Shown here: positions 23,601 to 35,697 of the stretch, piece after piece
Layout of the letters: each line of letters begins with the position of its first letter
How positions within the stretch are numbered: position 1 is the stretch's first letter
Assembly (NCBI GenBank): GCA_905183005.1
Contig: CAJJDO010000065.1
Location: 186,001-250,000, forward strand
Direction of reading: 5' to 3'
Length of the DNA stretch: 64,000 nt
Source: Paramecium pentaurelia
Lineage: Eukaryota > Ciliophora > Oligohymenophorea > Peniculida > Parameciidae
Made by a program: the position numbers and the translations under genes
Notes under the pieces: generated by a model
What the model was told of the DNA's origin: nothing
What the model saw: only the letters and a program-made list of their open reading frames with translations
Database searches by the model: none

Positions 23601-26600
23601 AAAACTTATAATAAAATATGGTTGAGTTAACTATTTTAACATATTTTGCGTACATCTATCCAATTACATACTTTATGTAATGGCTTTTGTTTGTAGTTTA
23701 GATATATGCTGATAAAGCATAATATCTATATTATTATTAAAGACCTTGGCCATAAATAGACTGTTTTGTTAAAGTTTGGAATAATATATTATAATATATT
23801 ATATTATCTAGTGTAATAATATCTAGTTATGGTTTATCTAATTCACTTGTTTTTGAAAATAAAAGTTAGATATTTGTATTTGTTTCATTTATGCTACTTA
23901 GTTATACATTAAATTTTGTATATTAAGTATGGTATTCAGAAACACCTTCATATTTATAAAAATTAAATTTAAGATAAAAATACTTAGTGAAATCAACACT
24001 TGAGAAATTTAAAAAAAAGAATAAAACTATTAATTTTGTAGATAATTAAAATTTGAAAAGAATGCCAATCTATAAATTTTATGGTTTAAAACTCTAAGAA
24101 TAAGTAGAATAATTTGAAACAATGAGTTCTGATAGTGATTTAGAAAAATATTATATAAGAAATGAAGAAATGGAAGAACCAATTTTATAAGATGAAGATA
24201 TAATTATTTAAAAACCAAAATTGAAAAGTAGAATAAGAAAATCACCTATTTTTGTAAGATCTTCTAGTTTTTATGAAAAATTTATGATTCAAAAAAAGAA
24301 GAAATCTAAAAATGAAGATAATATTTAAAAAGTATTTCATAAAGTTAATTTATTACTTAATTATCATAAATCATGGACTGATTTAAGAATAATTTAAAGA
24401 AATTATTATATACCTAGAAAGAAATAGTTTATTAAAAATTTTGATATCTTAAGATATAATATAATATAAAAAAGTTTATAAACATAAAAATCTTAAGCAA
24501 AATAATTCATATAAAAATTTTATAGAAAAAAGATTGCAAAATTAAAAGATTCAAAAGAAGAACATGATATAAAAGAATTGGAAGGAATTTATGAAAAAAT
24601 GAGAAAATATTATAATAAACATAAATGGTTAAATGCTTAAAAATTTATATTCATTAAAATCAAAAAAGCTGTATGGTTTAATAGATTTAGAAAGACATCT
24701 ATTAGATTAAATTCGAAAATTTTAATTCATGTCTTTTAAAAAAGATTATCAGCTAAATAATATCCAGGAGAAGAAACAAATTTTTAACATTTTGAAAAAA
24801 ATAATAAAGGTTTTGAATTTAAAGAGGTTTCTTTATAAAATATAATTAATTTTAGTTAATAATATACTTAAAAGTAATAATTTTAATTATTTTAGTAATG
24901 TTAAATTGATACCATTATCAGCAGGAAATACAAATCTTAAATATTATTCAGCATCTTATAAAAAGTCAAGTTATTTTAAGGATGTAATAGAAAAAGTAAG
25001 AGATACTTATATATTTGATACTTAAAAATTAATATTATAATCTATAATGATGGAATATTTTGAAGAGGAAATGTTTACAATCCCTGAAATCAATTTTGTT
25101 AGATAATTAAATGATACAATGTGGTTAGCTAATATAAATGAAAAGAAATAACCATAATTAATATAATTTTTATAATTGAAACATGGATAGAAATTGAAAT
25201 ACTTACAATCCATCAATGAGGATAGAGGTATTAGTTATATTTAGGGTGAATGTTATACTAGATTATCTAATCACATTGATAAGATTGATGATTTTTATGT
25301 TAAAGGATATTGTGTAATAGTATATGAATAATCACCAATTACAACATTAGAAAATGTAATTAAATATCGAAAAAAATACCATTTAAATTATAGTTATGAT
25401 GAAATATTGTCATTCTTTTATGATAGTTTACTTTTATTACTTAGAGAATAGCATGGTGATATTTCAACCAAAAATTATTTATTAGATAATAAAAGCTATT
25501 ATTTAGGAAATGCAATTAAACCAGATACAGATAATGATTTATTTTGTTTAGCAAAAGTCCTTATTTCTATGATTACTTTAACATCATTTAAAAATTCATT
25601 AAATTCTTTAGCTGATATGGAAAAACATGATCTTTATGATATAATAATTAAAATGCTTAATGGAAGCAGTAACATAAGTGAACTTTTATCATTTTTAAAG
25701 TATTAAGAGAAATTCTAAGAGAGTTTCGTTGTAGAGAGATAAGAAAATAATGAAAATCAATAGTGTGATTTCTCTGAATATTTATAGTTGACTTTGCATA
25801 GAGGGAATTTTTCATTAAGAATGAAATAATATGAAAAAGGTTTAATTTACATACATTAATTTGAATAGATATTACATAGATAAATATATAAATGTGGAAA
25901 TAATGCTTCAGAAGCCTTTTAAGGATATGTAATTAATAATTTTATGAAATATTCTATTTGTCATAATGATATGGAAGAAATAATATAAATAACAATGGTT
26001 TTTTATATTAAATTTTGTATTCAAATGCAAATTAAAACAAGACGTTATAATCATTCTATATATAATATAAATAATATTTAGGAAAATACTAAACATAGTA
26101 ATCAATTAAATTAATAATTTGATATAATTTATAATTGCTTAGGAGATCTAATTAAAAATCTAGATCTTGTTCTTATTTAATTATAAATTAATATCAATTT
26201 AGAATAAATAACAAAATAAGAAGCTTAAGCATTATTTGGAATTACTAAGAATTAATCTGGGAATGTAATAAAATTAAAGCATTTTGAAAGAATTTAACTT
26301 ATTAATTAATTAAGATTAAATAAAAAACTTATTGAAAATTTATTTTAATTTCGAAAAACTATTCGAAGGTTTTAAAATTAATTTAATGCACTTAATAGTT
26401 TATCACATTATTTTAAAATGGAAATGCCAATTGCAGCTAAAAAAATAGATGATTGTATTGAAATTTAAATGGAATTAATAAAATCAAAGAATTAATTAGA
26501 ATTAACAAAAGAATTAAAAGATTTAAGTCCTGATCTTTATAATTATAATTAAATGTCACCTAAAGAAAATAAAATAGATGCTTTTACATTTTAAATCAAT

Positions 26601-29401
26601 TTTTCTATGAGTTAATTTTGTTAAGATGATCCAACATATTTTCATCAACTTCTTTATTATTATTTTCTATAAATAGTAATATGGCATGATTCTGAAAATG
26701 ATATTTATGAAAGAAAAGCAAAAAGCTTTTTATTAATGGGAATTGAGAATTCTCCAACTTATGAATATTTTTGTAGTTATCTTAAAAGTATTACTTTTGA
26801 TGAAATACCTATTTAATATATACAAAAAGAATAAGAATGTGAAATTGGTAAATTTGAATGTGTAAAATTATAAAAATGGATAGAATAAACCTATTCTTAT
26901 TAATCAGAATATATATTATCTACTAACTTTTAGTATATGTGGAAATAAGTTTTGACATATAGTAATCTTAATTAAAATATACATAATAAATAAATTTTGC
27001 ATGAAGAATTAAAAATCAATCCTAAAGATTTAAAAGTCTAACTTTATCTTATAAGAATTATTTAATAAATTTTACATTTGGATTGTTATTTTCCATTAAA
27101 TTATAGAATTTCTCAATTAAAATATCAAGTAGATCAAATAGATAGAGATATTTATAGTAATTCATATATTGCATAATTATAAAGACTTCATCATTCAATT
27201 ACTATTCCTTTTGATTCATGGTTTCATAGTAATGGTTTATTATAATTCAGATTGTATCACATTTAAAGCATATTTTTTGCATTTTCTCCTAAACATATAG
27301 AGAATTTAGAAAATACTGAAAATTCTTTAAGAGAATTAGCTAGAAATGCAGTTAGTGTATTAAATCTATAAAAAGATAATAGAGATATCTTAATGAAAAT
27401 TTAATAAATTTTATTAGAGGATACACTATTATTAATTGATGTAAATCTAAAGAAATAATAATTATTTTAAATTTTATATTCTTATTTACTTTTAAAAATA
27501 CATCAAAATTAAGATCTAGTTTAAACAATCAAAATAATATAAAAAGAATAGGCAATTAATATATAACCATCTATTATTATCTTAATGATATTACAAATAT
27601 TACTTTAATAATAATAATATGATTAAATGGAATTTTTAATTTAATTTTGTAAAAAATCTATTTCAACTAAATCAATTTTATTTGCATAAATGCATGAAAA
27701 TTTTGAAAATGATTTAAACATTATGGCATTATATATACCAAACAAAAAAATAGATTTAAATTTCATAGCTCCTTATGATTCTTTATACTAAAGATCTCAT
27801 AGTGTTATATTTTATGATGATATTAATATTTATTCAAGACATCTAATACATCATTTCTTTTATTTTTAAAATTTTTTTGAAGTAATTGAATATTTTGAAG
27901 ATAATTTAAATTAAATAGAAAATAATAGAGAATTAACTCATTTGAAATAATTATATGAGAACTTTTTAATTTACATTAGAGTTTCTATTGGAATTATAAA
28001 ATAAGAAAAAGCATAAGATTTTATATTAAGTATTCATTCATAAATTTAAGATGATAATAATACATTAATAGCAGCAATTAATAAGCATATTCTTATTCGT
28101 ATTTATTTAAATTAAAAAGAATATCATGTTGCTTTGCAATATTCATATTAAGTACTTTAATTTTTTTATGCTTATGAAAATAGTAAATAAATAACATTAG
28201 GGGGTGATTTTTAGAATAAACATTATAAAAGTTTGTCTAAATTTCAAGGGATTTTATCAAATTTTCTTCCTAAAGATTTAGTTCGTAAAACTTAGATTAA
28301 TTAATAATCAAATGATGTTTATTATTGTCATTTAATTGATGATGAATTTATTTGTGAAATAATTTTGAATCATATAGATATTTTGACAAATATACATTAA
28401 TTTAAGTTTTCTTTTTTTTAAGTATTAAATTTATTGGATAAAATAAAGAATTATTATTAGATTGCATATTTGTATAAACTTTTATCTTTAATATTCTTAG
28501 AGAATATGAATTTAGAAAAATAATCTTTAGTTTAATATGATTAATAAATTATGAATGAAGCAAAAGAGATTATAAGAGAAAGAAAACTATTAATTAATTG
28601 TTATTAATCTTTTAAGCATTAACACACATAATAAGAAGTTATAGTTTACAATTAATAATTAGCAAAATTAACATTTAAATAAATAGTTTATTAAAAATTT
28701 GCTAAAAAACCAGCAAAAGAGGATTTATTGTTCTTAATTTAATTATCAGCAGAAAAAGCTTTAGAATTCTTTTAAATACTTTCCTAATAACAAAAAATAA
28801 CAAACCATATATTTTATATAAATATATATTTGATTTTAGCTGAATGTCATTTGAATTAACTTAATTTTACTTAAGCCTTAGCAAATGTAGATTTGGCAGA
28901 AGAACATACTATTGAAATTTATGGAAAAGCTTGTCATCCTCAAATAGGGTACTTACTTTTATCAAGAGTATTATTTCGAAAAAAGTAGTAAGAGTTATAA
29001 ATTTAAATTGTTAAAGAATTAAAATAAAATAACTTTTTTGATATAAGTTAGATTAAGACAATAACTCTTCTATTGATATAAGAAAATAAAACAATAACTT
29101 ATTGGATAGATATTTATAAAAGGAGTAGAGATGTATAAACATTTTTTAAGAATGTAAAAGATGTTATGAAATTGAACTAAAACTTTTGTGATAATTTTTT
29201 ATTTTCTGATGAAAGTTGTTCTGTTGAGGATATATTCAGAGAAATAACTAGATTATTTCCATCTCTTAATTATATTTCTGCACAAAGCTATTTAAGTGTA
29301 AAATATTATCATAAATTTAGGCCTCTCATCATTTTATATATTTAGATGAAAATAATCAATATCGTTAACAAATCAATCAATTACTTAATAATCATATTTG
29401 A
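20631..29401 (+). CDS. Anoctamer (TMEM16)-like protein joined to a kinase-like domain and helical tail, about 2,900 residues
   Basis: One frame of about 2,900 codons results when introns 20909-20931, 24874-24895 and 29298-29320 are removed. Residues about 330-1130 follow the anoctamer plan. CQYFGESVGTYFYFL near 678 matches the family YFGE entry to the first membrane helix. LNKLYTYHAQKAIQQL and several further membrane segments follow. Anoctamers are Ca2+-activated channels or lipid scramblases. After a charged linker, residues about 1440-1680 resemble a protein kinase lobe (EQHGDISTKNYLLD near 1593, then DNDLFCLAKVLISM). However, HGD replaces HRD and DFG is missing, so it is a predicted pseudokinase. 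The remaining 1,200 residues are helical and Q-rich, possibly TPR-like. Without the middle intron the anoctamer part would end at a TGA near 25018, so a two-gene reading remains possible. Confidence 0.65.
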
Positions 29402-29525
29402 ATGTTTTATATATTTGATAATATAATCAAATTTGATTAAACATTTGAAATAGGATATTATTAAATCAATTATTAAAAATTTATTTTGTAAATTATAAAT
29501 CAAATAATTCATCTATTTCCAAATC

Positions 29526-30418
29526 TCACATTTCTAGTAAATAGATTATCTTCGAGTTTATGTTATTAATGAAATAAGGATTAGTAAACTAAAATTAATA
29601 ATAATTAATTAATTTACTTTCATTTTTTTTTACATCTTGACCTTGATTTTATAAATTTTATAATTTATTATTATCCATTGCTTTTCTCATAATTTTACAT
29701 TCTTCTGTACATATTTTTTTTTTTTATTATTATTCTAGATTTTCAATTGCATCAGAGACTTTAAATGATTATTTTTGATCTTCTTTCTATTTATCTTTTA
29801 ACTAAATTTCTTTTTAAACTTATGCCTTTTTTATTTCTGCATCTTCATTAGTTGGACATAATCTAAAATTATATTTATTAAATTACTAAACAATATCTTT
29901 ATCTGTATATTCTTTATTGCAAATTGGACATTTTAACTCTTTGATTTTAAGATCTTTTATTAATTTCTTATTAAAAACACAACCACAAGTCCATAATGCT
30001 AAGAATCTATATAAAAATAATTAAATACTTATCTTTTCCATTTAATGCTTTTTAACTAATTGAACAAACGAAAGGAAATTCATTATTTTTGTCTGGATTT
30101 TCAGTAATATTCAATTTTTTTACTTTTTTCATCTAAAATAGATTTAAATATATACATTTTATAAATGCTTTAATTCTTAAGGAATTTTCTTATCCATGAA
30201 GGCTTTTAGTAAAGAATCATAATTGTATAGATATCCAACTCTACAACAAGCAATTGGCTTTCTCAATCTTTCTTTGGTCAATGAACAAAATTAAGCTCTT
30301 TACTATAATTAGAATAAAATTATACTTTTGCAACTAAATAACTCTCAACTCTTTTTTCTGGTTTCTTTAATTTAACCAACTCTGCTCTTTCAGCTATACT
30401 TCCACCATCATTACCCAT
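29526..30418 (-). CDS. RTF2: RTF2-family (replication termination factor 2) protein
   Basis: About 274 residues. It begins MGNDGGSIAERAELV, matching the family start MGxDGGTIPxRxELV. A first degenerate RING-like part follows (SLTKERLRKPIACCRVGYLY). A second has the zinc-ligand pattern TCGCVF...KELKCPICNKEY. The C-terminus is charged, Q/K-rich and ends near KSKLINYYQF and beyond. Introns are 30303-30325, 30133-30155 and 30007-30028. RTF2 homologues act at stalled replication forks and in splicing of some transcripts; nuclear action is inferred. The gene is tail-to-tail with the anoctamer gene, 124 bases apart. Confidence 0.9.
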
Positions 30419-30493
30419 AATTAATGAAATAAATTAATATATAATTAGTTGATAATTAATTATTTTAATTAAATACATATATATCTATAAGTA

Positions 30494-31471
30494 TCAGTAT
30501 AATTTTTTATTGTTTGAAAATTGATTGCATTATATTTTAATTGCTTTTAAAAGAGTGAGAGTATTTTCAATTTTCTTATCAGATAATTATGATTTACCTG
30601 CAGAAATACTATTTTATGTATATGTACTTTTATTTGGATTAGGAGATGTAGTTAAACTTGACCAAAAATTGGATTAAGACCTATAATATTTTTCTTTTTT
30701 GATATCATTTTAATCAATTTATTTTGTATCCTTATTTTTAGTATTCAAAAAACATAAGACATTATTATCTTTTATGATTTTGTCATTTGAAATATTTTGT
30801 GTATCTTCAGTGAGAATCTTTTAGAAATAAGCTCTAGAAGTTGAATATGAATGATGATTATTATATGATTTCTTTCCTCTTGGTTGTGATGAGGGTCGAA
30901 AAGAGAGACATTCCATAGAGGATTATAGTGTTTCTTGTTTTAAATTATTTAGATTCAAGTTTTTAGAAAGGGAACTTTTATAGTTAAATAATTACTTAAT
31001 TACAAATTTAAGTTCCGATATTTATTTAGATTATTATTTGTTTATTTTTGTTTAGTTTTCTATTTATGATTAAAGTTACTCACATAATTAAATACTTTCT
31101 TGTAATTATAATTCTTTGGAATCTATTTATTCTTATAAATCTTAAATCATTTTTGTTTATTAATACAACTTATTTTCTAATAACTATGTAAATTACATTG
31201 AAAATACTTAATTTTTTTACAATTCAAATACAAGTCTTTCTGATGTATGAACTACTTTAATATGAGTAATATTAGAATTGTCTTCAGACATTTTATCTAT
31301 TTGAGATACTCTTGACATAGTCATTGATGGCTCTAATATGTTTTAACTATTCTTAAATTTGCTATAATAATCATTCAAAAAGATATCAGTTTAATTATTA
31401 GAGATGAGCATACTAGTTAGATGATCAGATTCAGATATTTCTAATAATGAGTCTTAATCTTATTAATCCAT
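30494..31471 (-). CDS. Coiled-coil protein of unknown function, about 317 residues
   Basis: A single frame with one 24-base intron (31184-31207). The N-terminal 100 residues are acidic and Ser/Asn-rich. Residues about 105-190 form a Q/L/E/K heptad-like stretch (for example LQEQIDSKELQLQE) that should be a coiled coil. The tail is Ser/Asn/Lys-rich. No enzyme motif is present. It is tandem with the ankyrin gene upstream, 66 bases after that gene's stop. Function is not assignable from sequence. Confidence 0.72.
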
Positions 31472-31537
31472 TAATAAAGTAAAATAATTTAAGTTGATTG
31501 CTTTAACAATAAAGAAAATATAATTATTAAGCTATAT

Positions 31538-32687
31538 TCAAATACAATCTTCTTCAACTTTCTTATCACCCCAAGTATTAATGATATCAATCTAAAGTAA
31601 TTTGAAATTCTTACTCTTCTGACTAGAGTGAGAAGCCTTTAAACTTTTCTATTGTCTTATACTACTTCAGCTAAATCTGTATAATAAGTAGACCAAGGAT
31701 AAGCTTTATTTTTCAATAGATTCTTATAAAATCATAATCAAAATTCTTACTTCTATAATTACAAGATGATTTCCCTATATTGCTAAATAAAGAGGAGTTC
31801 TATGTAATATATCTACTGCATCTACATCTGCATGATTCTTTATCAATAATTCAACCATCTCTATTAATCCTTTCTTACATGCCCAATGTAATGCAGTCAT
31901 ATTATAGAAATCAAAATCAAATACAAGATATCTATTATATTCTAACAATTCATTAACTCTATCCATTTAATTCAACTTTACTGCATGAATAAATTCATTA
32001 GACATTTTTCTTTAATAAGGCTTTTTAGAGAAAACTTTATTTTCAATCATATATTATGGATCAATATTCATTGCTTTCAATTTATTAATTGCCCTTAAAA
32101 GTATCATTCTCAATTATTTTTTTGATCTTTTTGGAGGTTCAATCTTTGCTTTCACAAATTAATGATCAAAATCAAAACGTTACATTATACGAGGAGATTG
32201 AAATTCTGAAAATACAGTTTCTTTGGGAGACTACAAAGCAGTAAGTTATTAACAAGAAGATATTTCCAATTAAGGAGTTTCTTCAATTGTCTATTAAGAT
32301 TATTAAGCCTATGGTAAAGTTTTAAACTTTCCTTCTTTTGTTTAAGTAAGATATGCTCTTATAGTTTTATGATGAGTAGTAGGTCTAGAACTTCTAGTAG
32401 TATTTGATGGTGAAAGGTTCTTAATAATACGGAATCTAGGTGAATTGTTTTTAGTATAAGTATATTCTATTTTAAGTTTAGGTACTTTTGGACAATGTTC
32501 ACTTAACATTTTACGATGACTTGTAGGTTTGCTTAATAAATCTTTTATTTAATTAGTTTGTTGACTATCCTTTTTTTAATTTGTTATTCTTGGAGGTAAT
32601 TTGAGTTCCCTTATATATATTAAATTTCAAATACCTGAATTCACTGAGTATTCTCAAATAACATTTATTTTAATATAATTCATTCAT
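31538..32687 (-). CDS. Ankyrin-repeat protein, about 357 residues
   Basis: Introns 32610-32634, 31723-31750 and 31592-31614 give one frame from the ATG at 32687. The first 220 residues are basic and Ser/Thr/Pro-rich without a known domain. Two to three ankyrin repeats follow. One is canonical, with NMTALHWACKKGLIEMVELL then IKNHADVDAVD. The next begins LHRTPLYLAIQGNHLVI, and a weaker one runs through NKAYPWSTYYTDL. The C-terminus ends VEEDCI. Ankyrin repeats mediate protein binding and the partner is unknown. The start codon is only 11 bases from the start of the divergent C2HC gene. Confidence 0.85.
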
Positions 32688-32698
32688 TATTATAATTA
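32688..32698. promoter_or_regulatory. 11-bp spacer between divergent start codons
   Basis: The ankyrin ATG (32685-32687, minus) and the C2HC-finger ATG (32699-32701, plus) flank these 11 bases, all A or T. Both upstream regions therefore lie inside the neighbour's coding sequence, unless one gene truly starts at a later ATG. Confidence 0.45.
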
Positions 32699-33745
32699 AT
32701 GTATAAATTTAACAAGAGTTAGATAATTGCTCCTAAAACTAAGGAAAAAAGCAGTATTCTTGCTCTATGTGTTAATTGTGAGGAATTCATTAATATAGAT
32801 AGAGTAGATCTTCATGCTTAAATTTGTACTTAGGTTTCTAATAAAATACTAACATTTGCACTCTCTCCTATTTGCTTTGAAGAAAATGATTTCAAATTGA
32901 AAAAATTGAAAAAAATATTATAAAATAAGTAATATGAACATACTCAAAGATTATGTAGAATTATTGAATTAGTTATATAAATCAATAGTATAGGATGTGT
33001 AGAAGAAGCATCATTGATATAATTTGAATAAGAACTTATAATAATGAGTAAAGAACCAATTCAATCATTAAATTTATCAATATATTTAGAAAGATTACAT
33101 TCTCTTGTTATACAAAGAATAAATATCATTCAAAAATAATTAAATTCTAAAGTTATCAGACCATCTCAATCTTAATAAAACTTTTATCCATAAATTAGTA
33201 CTGCTTTTAATTCAAAATTATCTAAAATATCATCTGGTTCAATTTAAACTCCCAGTAATGTTAATTTATAAAATTTATTAATTAACAAAGTTGAATAATC
33301 AGAAATTGTAATTTCAGACCATAGAATTAGTTAAGGTTAAAATTCATAGAATCGAATGACAACTATAACTCGATTCTCATTAGAAAGTGGAAATTAGTAA
33401 TAAGGAATAGTATCTTAATTACAATAAGGAGATAATATATTAACTAATATTAGTGAATAGTCCCCAGAAAAAATAAATGAAAATGTTAATCCAAAAACAT
33501 TTGCTTAACGTTGTTTTTATTCTAAAGTCTTAAATTAAAAATTAAGATATCCAACATCTAGTCCTGCTTAAAAAATTCCTGTATCCTTATTGTATAAATA
33601 AGCAGAGTAAAAATAAATCAAATCAGAAAATTGGGATATATTTATTAAATAATGTCTTGATAATCCTTTTGAATATTTGGATCCTAAGAAATTCAATAAA
33701 AATCTCAATAATTCAACATAGAATCAGAATATATTTAAATAATGA
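32699..33745 (+). CDS. Protein with an N-terminal C2HC zinc finger, about 348 residues
   Basis: Intronless frame starting MYKFNKSQIIAPKTK. Residues about 24-43 give CVNC...DLHAQIC, a CxxC-x11-HxxxC arrangement like C2HC (UBZ4 or zf-C2HC) fingers. A Lys/Gln-rich helical stretch follows (about 60-150). The rest is Ser/Asn/Gln-rich and probably disordered. The finger could bind ubiquitin or nucleic acid; the sequence does not decide. No family member was recognised beyond the finger. Confidence 0.75.
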
Positions 33746-33834
33746 ATTTAGTTTTCATTTTCAAATATTTATTAGAAGCATCAATGTTTTAAAATTAATA
33801 TTTTTACTTTTTAATTCTTATTAGTTAAAGACAA

Positions 33835-34101
33835 ATGGGCAATACAGAATCAAATAAAAAAAGTATTTATATCTTCAAAATCAAGATGAAACAAATGAAT
33901 AGAAAATTGAGTAAGAAAATTTAACTTAACTTGATCCTGAATTGAGTCAATCTTTAAAGATTCTTGATTCTTCATTTTTAACTTTAATCGAATCAACTAA
34001 TTAAGTAAATTGAAAATTATTTAAATAAGATTGGCATAAAACTTAATTCTATTTTAGATGGAATGCATGAAAAAGCAAACAAATTTAATGATAAAATCTG
34101 A
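33835..34101 (+). CDS. Small predicted N-myristoylated protein, 72 residues
   Basis: The start MGNTESNKK fits an N-myristoylation signal (Gly2, small residue at 6). Introns 33863-33885 (23 bases) and 34005-34029 (25 bases) must both be removed; unspliced frames stop quickly. The remaining residues are helical (QLDPELSQSLKILDSSF, then IGIKLNSILDGMHEKAN). This resembles small lysosome- or vesicle-associated complex subunits in size and style, but no family is claimed. It lies in tandem between the C2HC and Q-rich genes. Confidence 0.68.
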
Positions 34102-34236
34102 ATTTTATGATAATTTATATTTAATATTCTTGTTTTTGGAACTATTAAATGTTTATAACAAAGTGATTTCTTAATATTATATTTTATGCACTTTGTATAG
34201 AATGGTTAATTTGATAATATTTATTTAATAAATAAA

Positions 34237-34614
34237 ATGTATTAATACAGTTAATCATACCATCAATAAAGAAAAGAAAATAAACAGAATTAATTATATA
34301 ATTCCTTATAGTTAGAAAGGGAATAAGTTAAATCATTTATTAAATAACAAGAGCTCAATCATTAATAGCAATCATAATTTATAAAAGAATAAATAAATCA
34401 ATAGACAGATTCAATTAAAATTAGAATTGCTTAAAGGAGAAATAGCTTATAAGTGGATTAAGAAGCTAAATAAATTTAAAAAATTGTTGCATATTTCAAT
34501 TAAAGAATCTAAAAAATAAGAGATTAGGTTTAAAATGAAGATTAATTAATATTAATACAATAATTAGAAGAAGAAAAACTAAATAAGATCCTACAAATAC
34601 AAAACTAAATTTGA
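34237..34614 (+). CDS. Small glutamine-rich helical protein, 125 residues
   Basis: Uninterrupted frame from ATG 34237 to TGA 34612-34614. About a third of the residues are Gln, coded mostly by TAA/TAG, with Lys, Glu, Ile and Leu spaced as in a coiled coil. Composition alone supports a real but unidentified protein. A chance frame cannot be excluded, because only TGA ends frames in this code. Confidence 0.5.
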
Positions 34615-35559
34615 TTTTATCATATTTAATTACTTTTATTGTATTCTTATATGTTTATAATTAAATATAAAATATATTAAATAGTTATTTAACAAGATAA
34701 GTAGATGATAATTACAGATTAATTATTTTATTATGATGATTTCACTTAAAAGCATTCTTAAATTTAAAGCAAATATATTCATTTTGTTGTATATCATATA
34801 ATTGAATATGTGTATGAGGGTTATTTTGTATCATAATAATGATATTAAGATAGAGATTGCATAAAAATTAAACTATTAAAATAAATAAAAATTTGAAGAA
34901 TCTTACTAAATAAAAATTCATTACTTGATTTTCATTTTAAAAACTATAAAAATATTAATTAAACATTTTTGTTAGAATTAATATTTGAAAGAATATAAAA
35001 ACCAGTGTTACTTTGCAATAAATTCTATTTAATGATTCAAATGATTAGGAAATACTCTTGATACATGATAATATTTAATATTATATTGCTTTTAAGAATA
35101 GTTATATTCATAATAATTTACATTATGTAATTAAGGATAATATATATATAATCTTATATGTAAATAAAAATTTAAATTAACCATAAAAAACGTCAAACTC
35201 TTTAGTATCATATTTCCATAATCTTATTTATTTTATCATCTAAAATTTATTATTATCAAATTTCATTAGATAAACATAAAAAGTTAATATTGAAGATAAT
35301 TGCTATAAATAACATTAAGAATAGCAAAACATGAATTGATGAATGAATTTTTAAATATTCTATAATAAATTATTATACCTATAAAGATTTATTTATTTAT
35401 GTTAATGTGAAGTAATTAATATCTATTATAACCTTTTATAAATGAAATTTATCTATCATCTATTTAATAGCATAGTTATAATTTATTTTTATATTTTATC
35501 ACTTTTAAAATTCTTCTGATAAAAAGGTCTTTTAAATTTTATCCTATATATAGATAAAT

Positions 35560-35590
<31 letters not shown>

Positions 35591-35697
35591 ATAATAAAAA
35601 AAAAGAATTATTAAAAAATTGAAAAAATAGAAAAATGAATTTGTTTTTTATTAATTGTTAACTTAATACAAAAATTCATATAATATTGTTATTAATA
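34615..35697. other. Longest intergenic stretch (1,083 bp)
   Basis: Very AT-rich. A plus-strand frame of about 105 codons (roughly 34733-35035) is present but has no coding signature and is within chance expectation for a one-stop code. No tRNA or other RNA gene was recognised. A TA dinucleotide run sits near the 3' end. Confidence 0.5.
35561..35582. repeat. (AT)n run
   Basis: About 22 bases of alternating A and T, with further TA-rich sequence to 35600, about 120 bases before the kinase start. Confidence 0.8.

Noticed and set aside
34733..35035. 105-codon plus-strand frame in the long intergenic region
   Set aside because: Within chance expectation when TGA is the only stop; no motif or compositional sign of coding.
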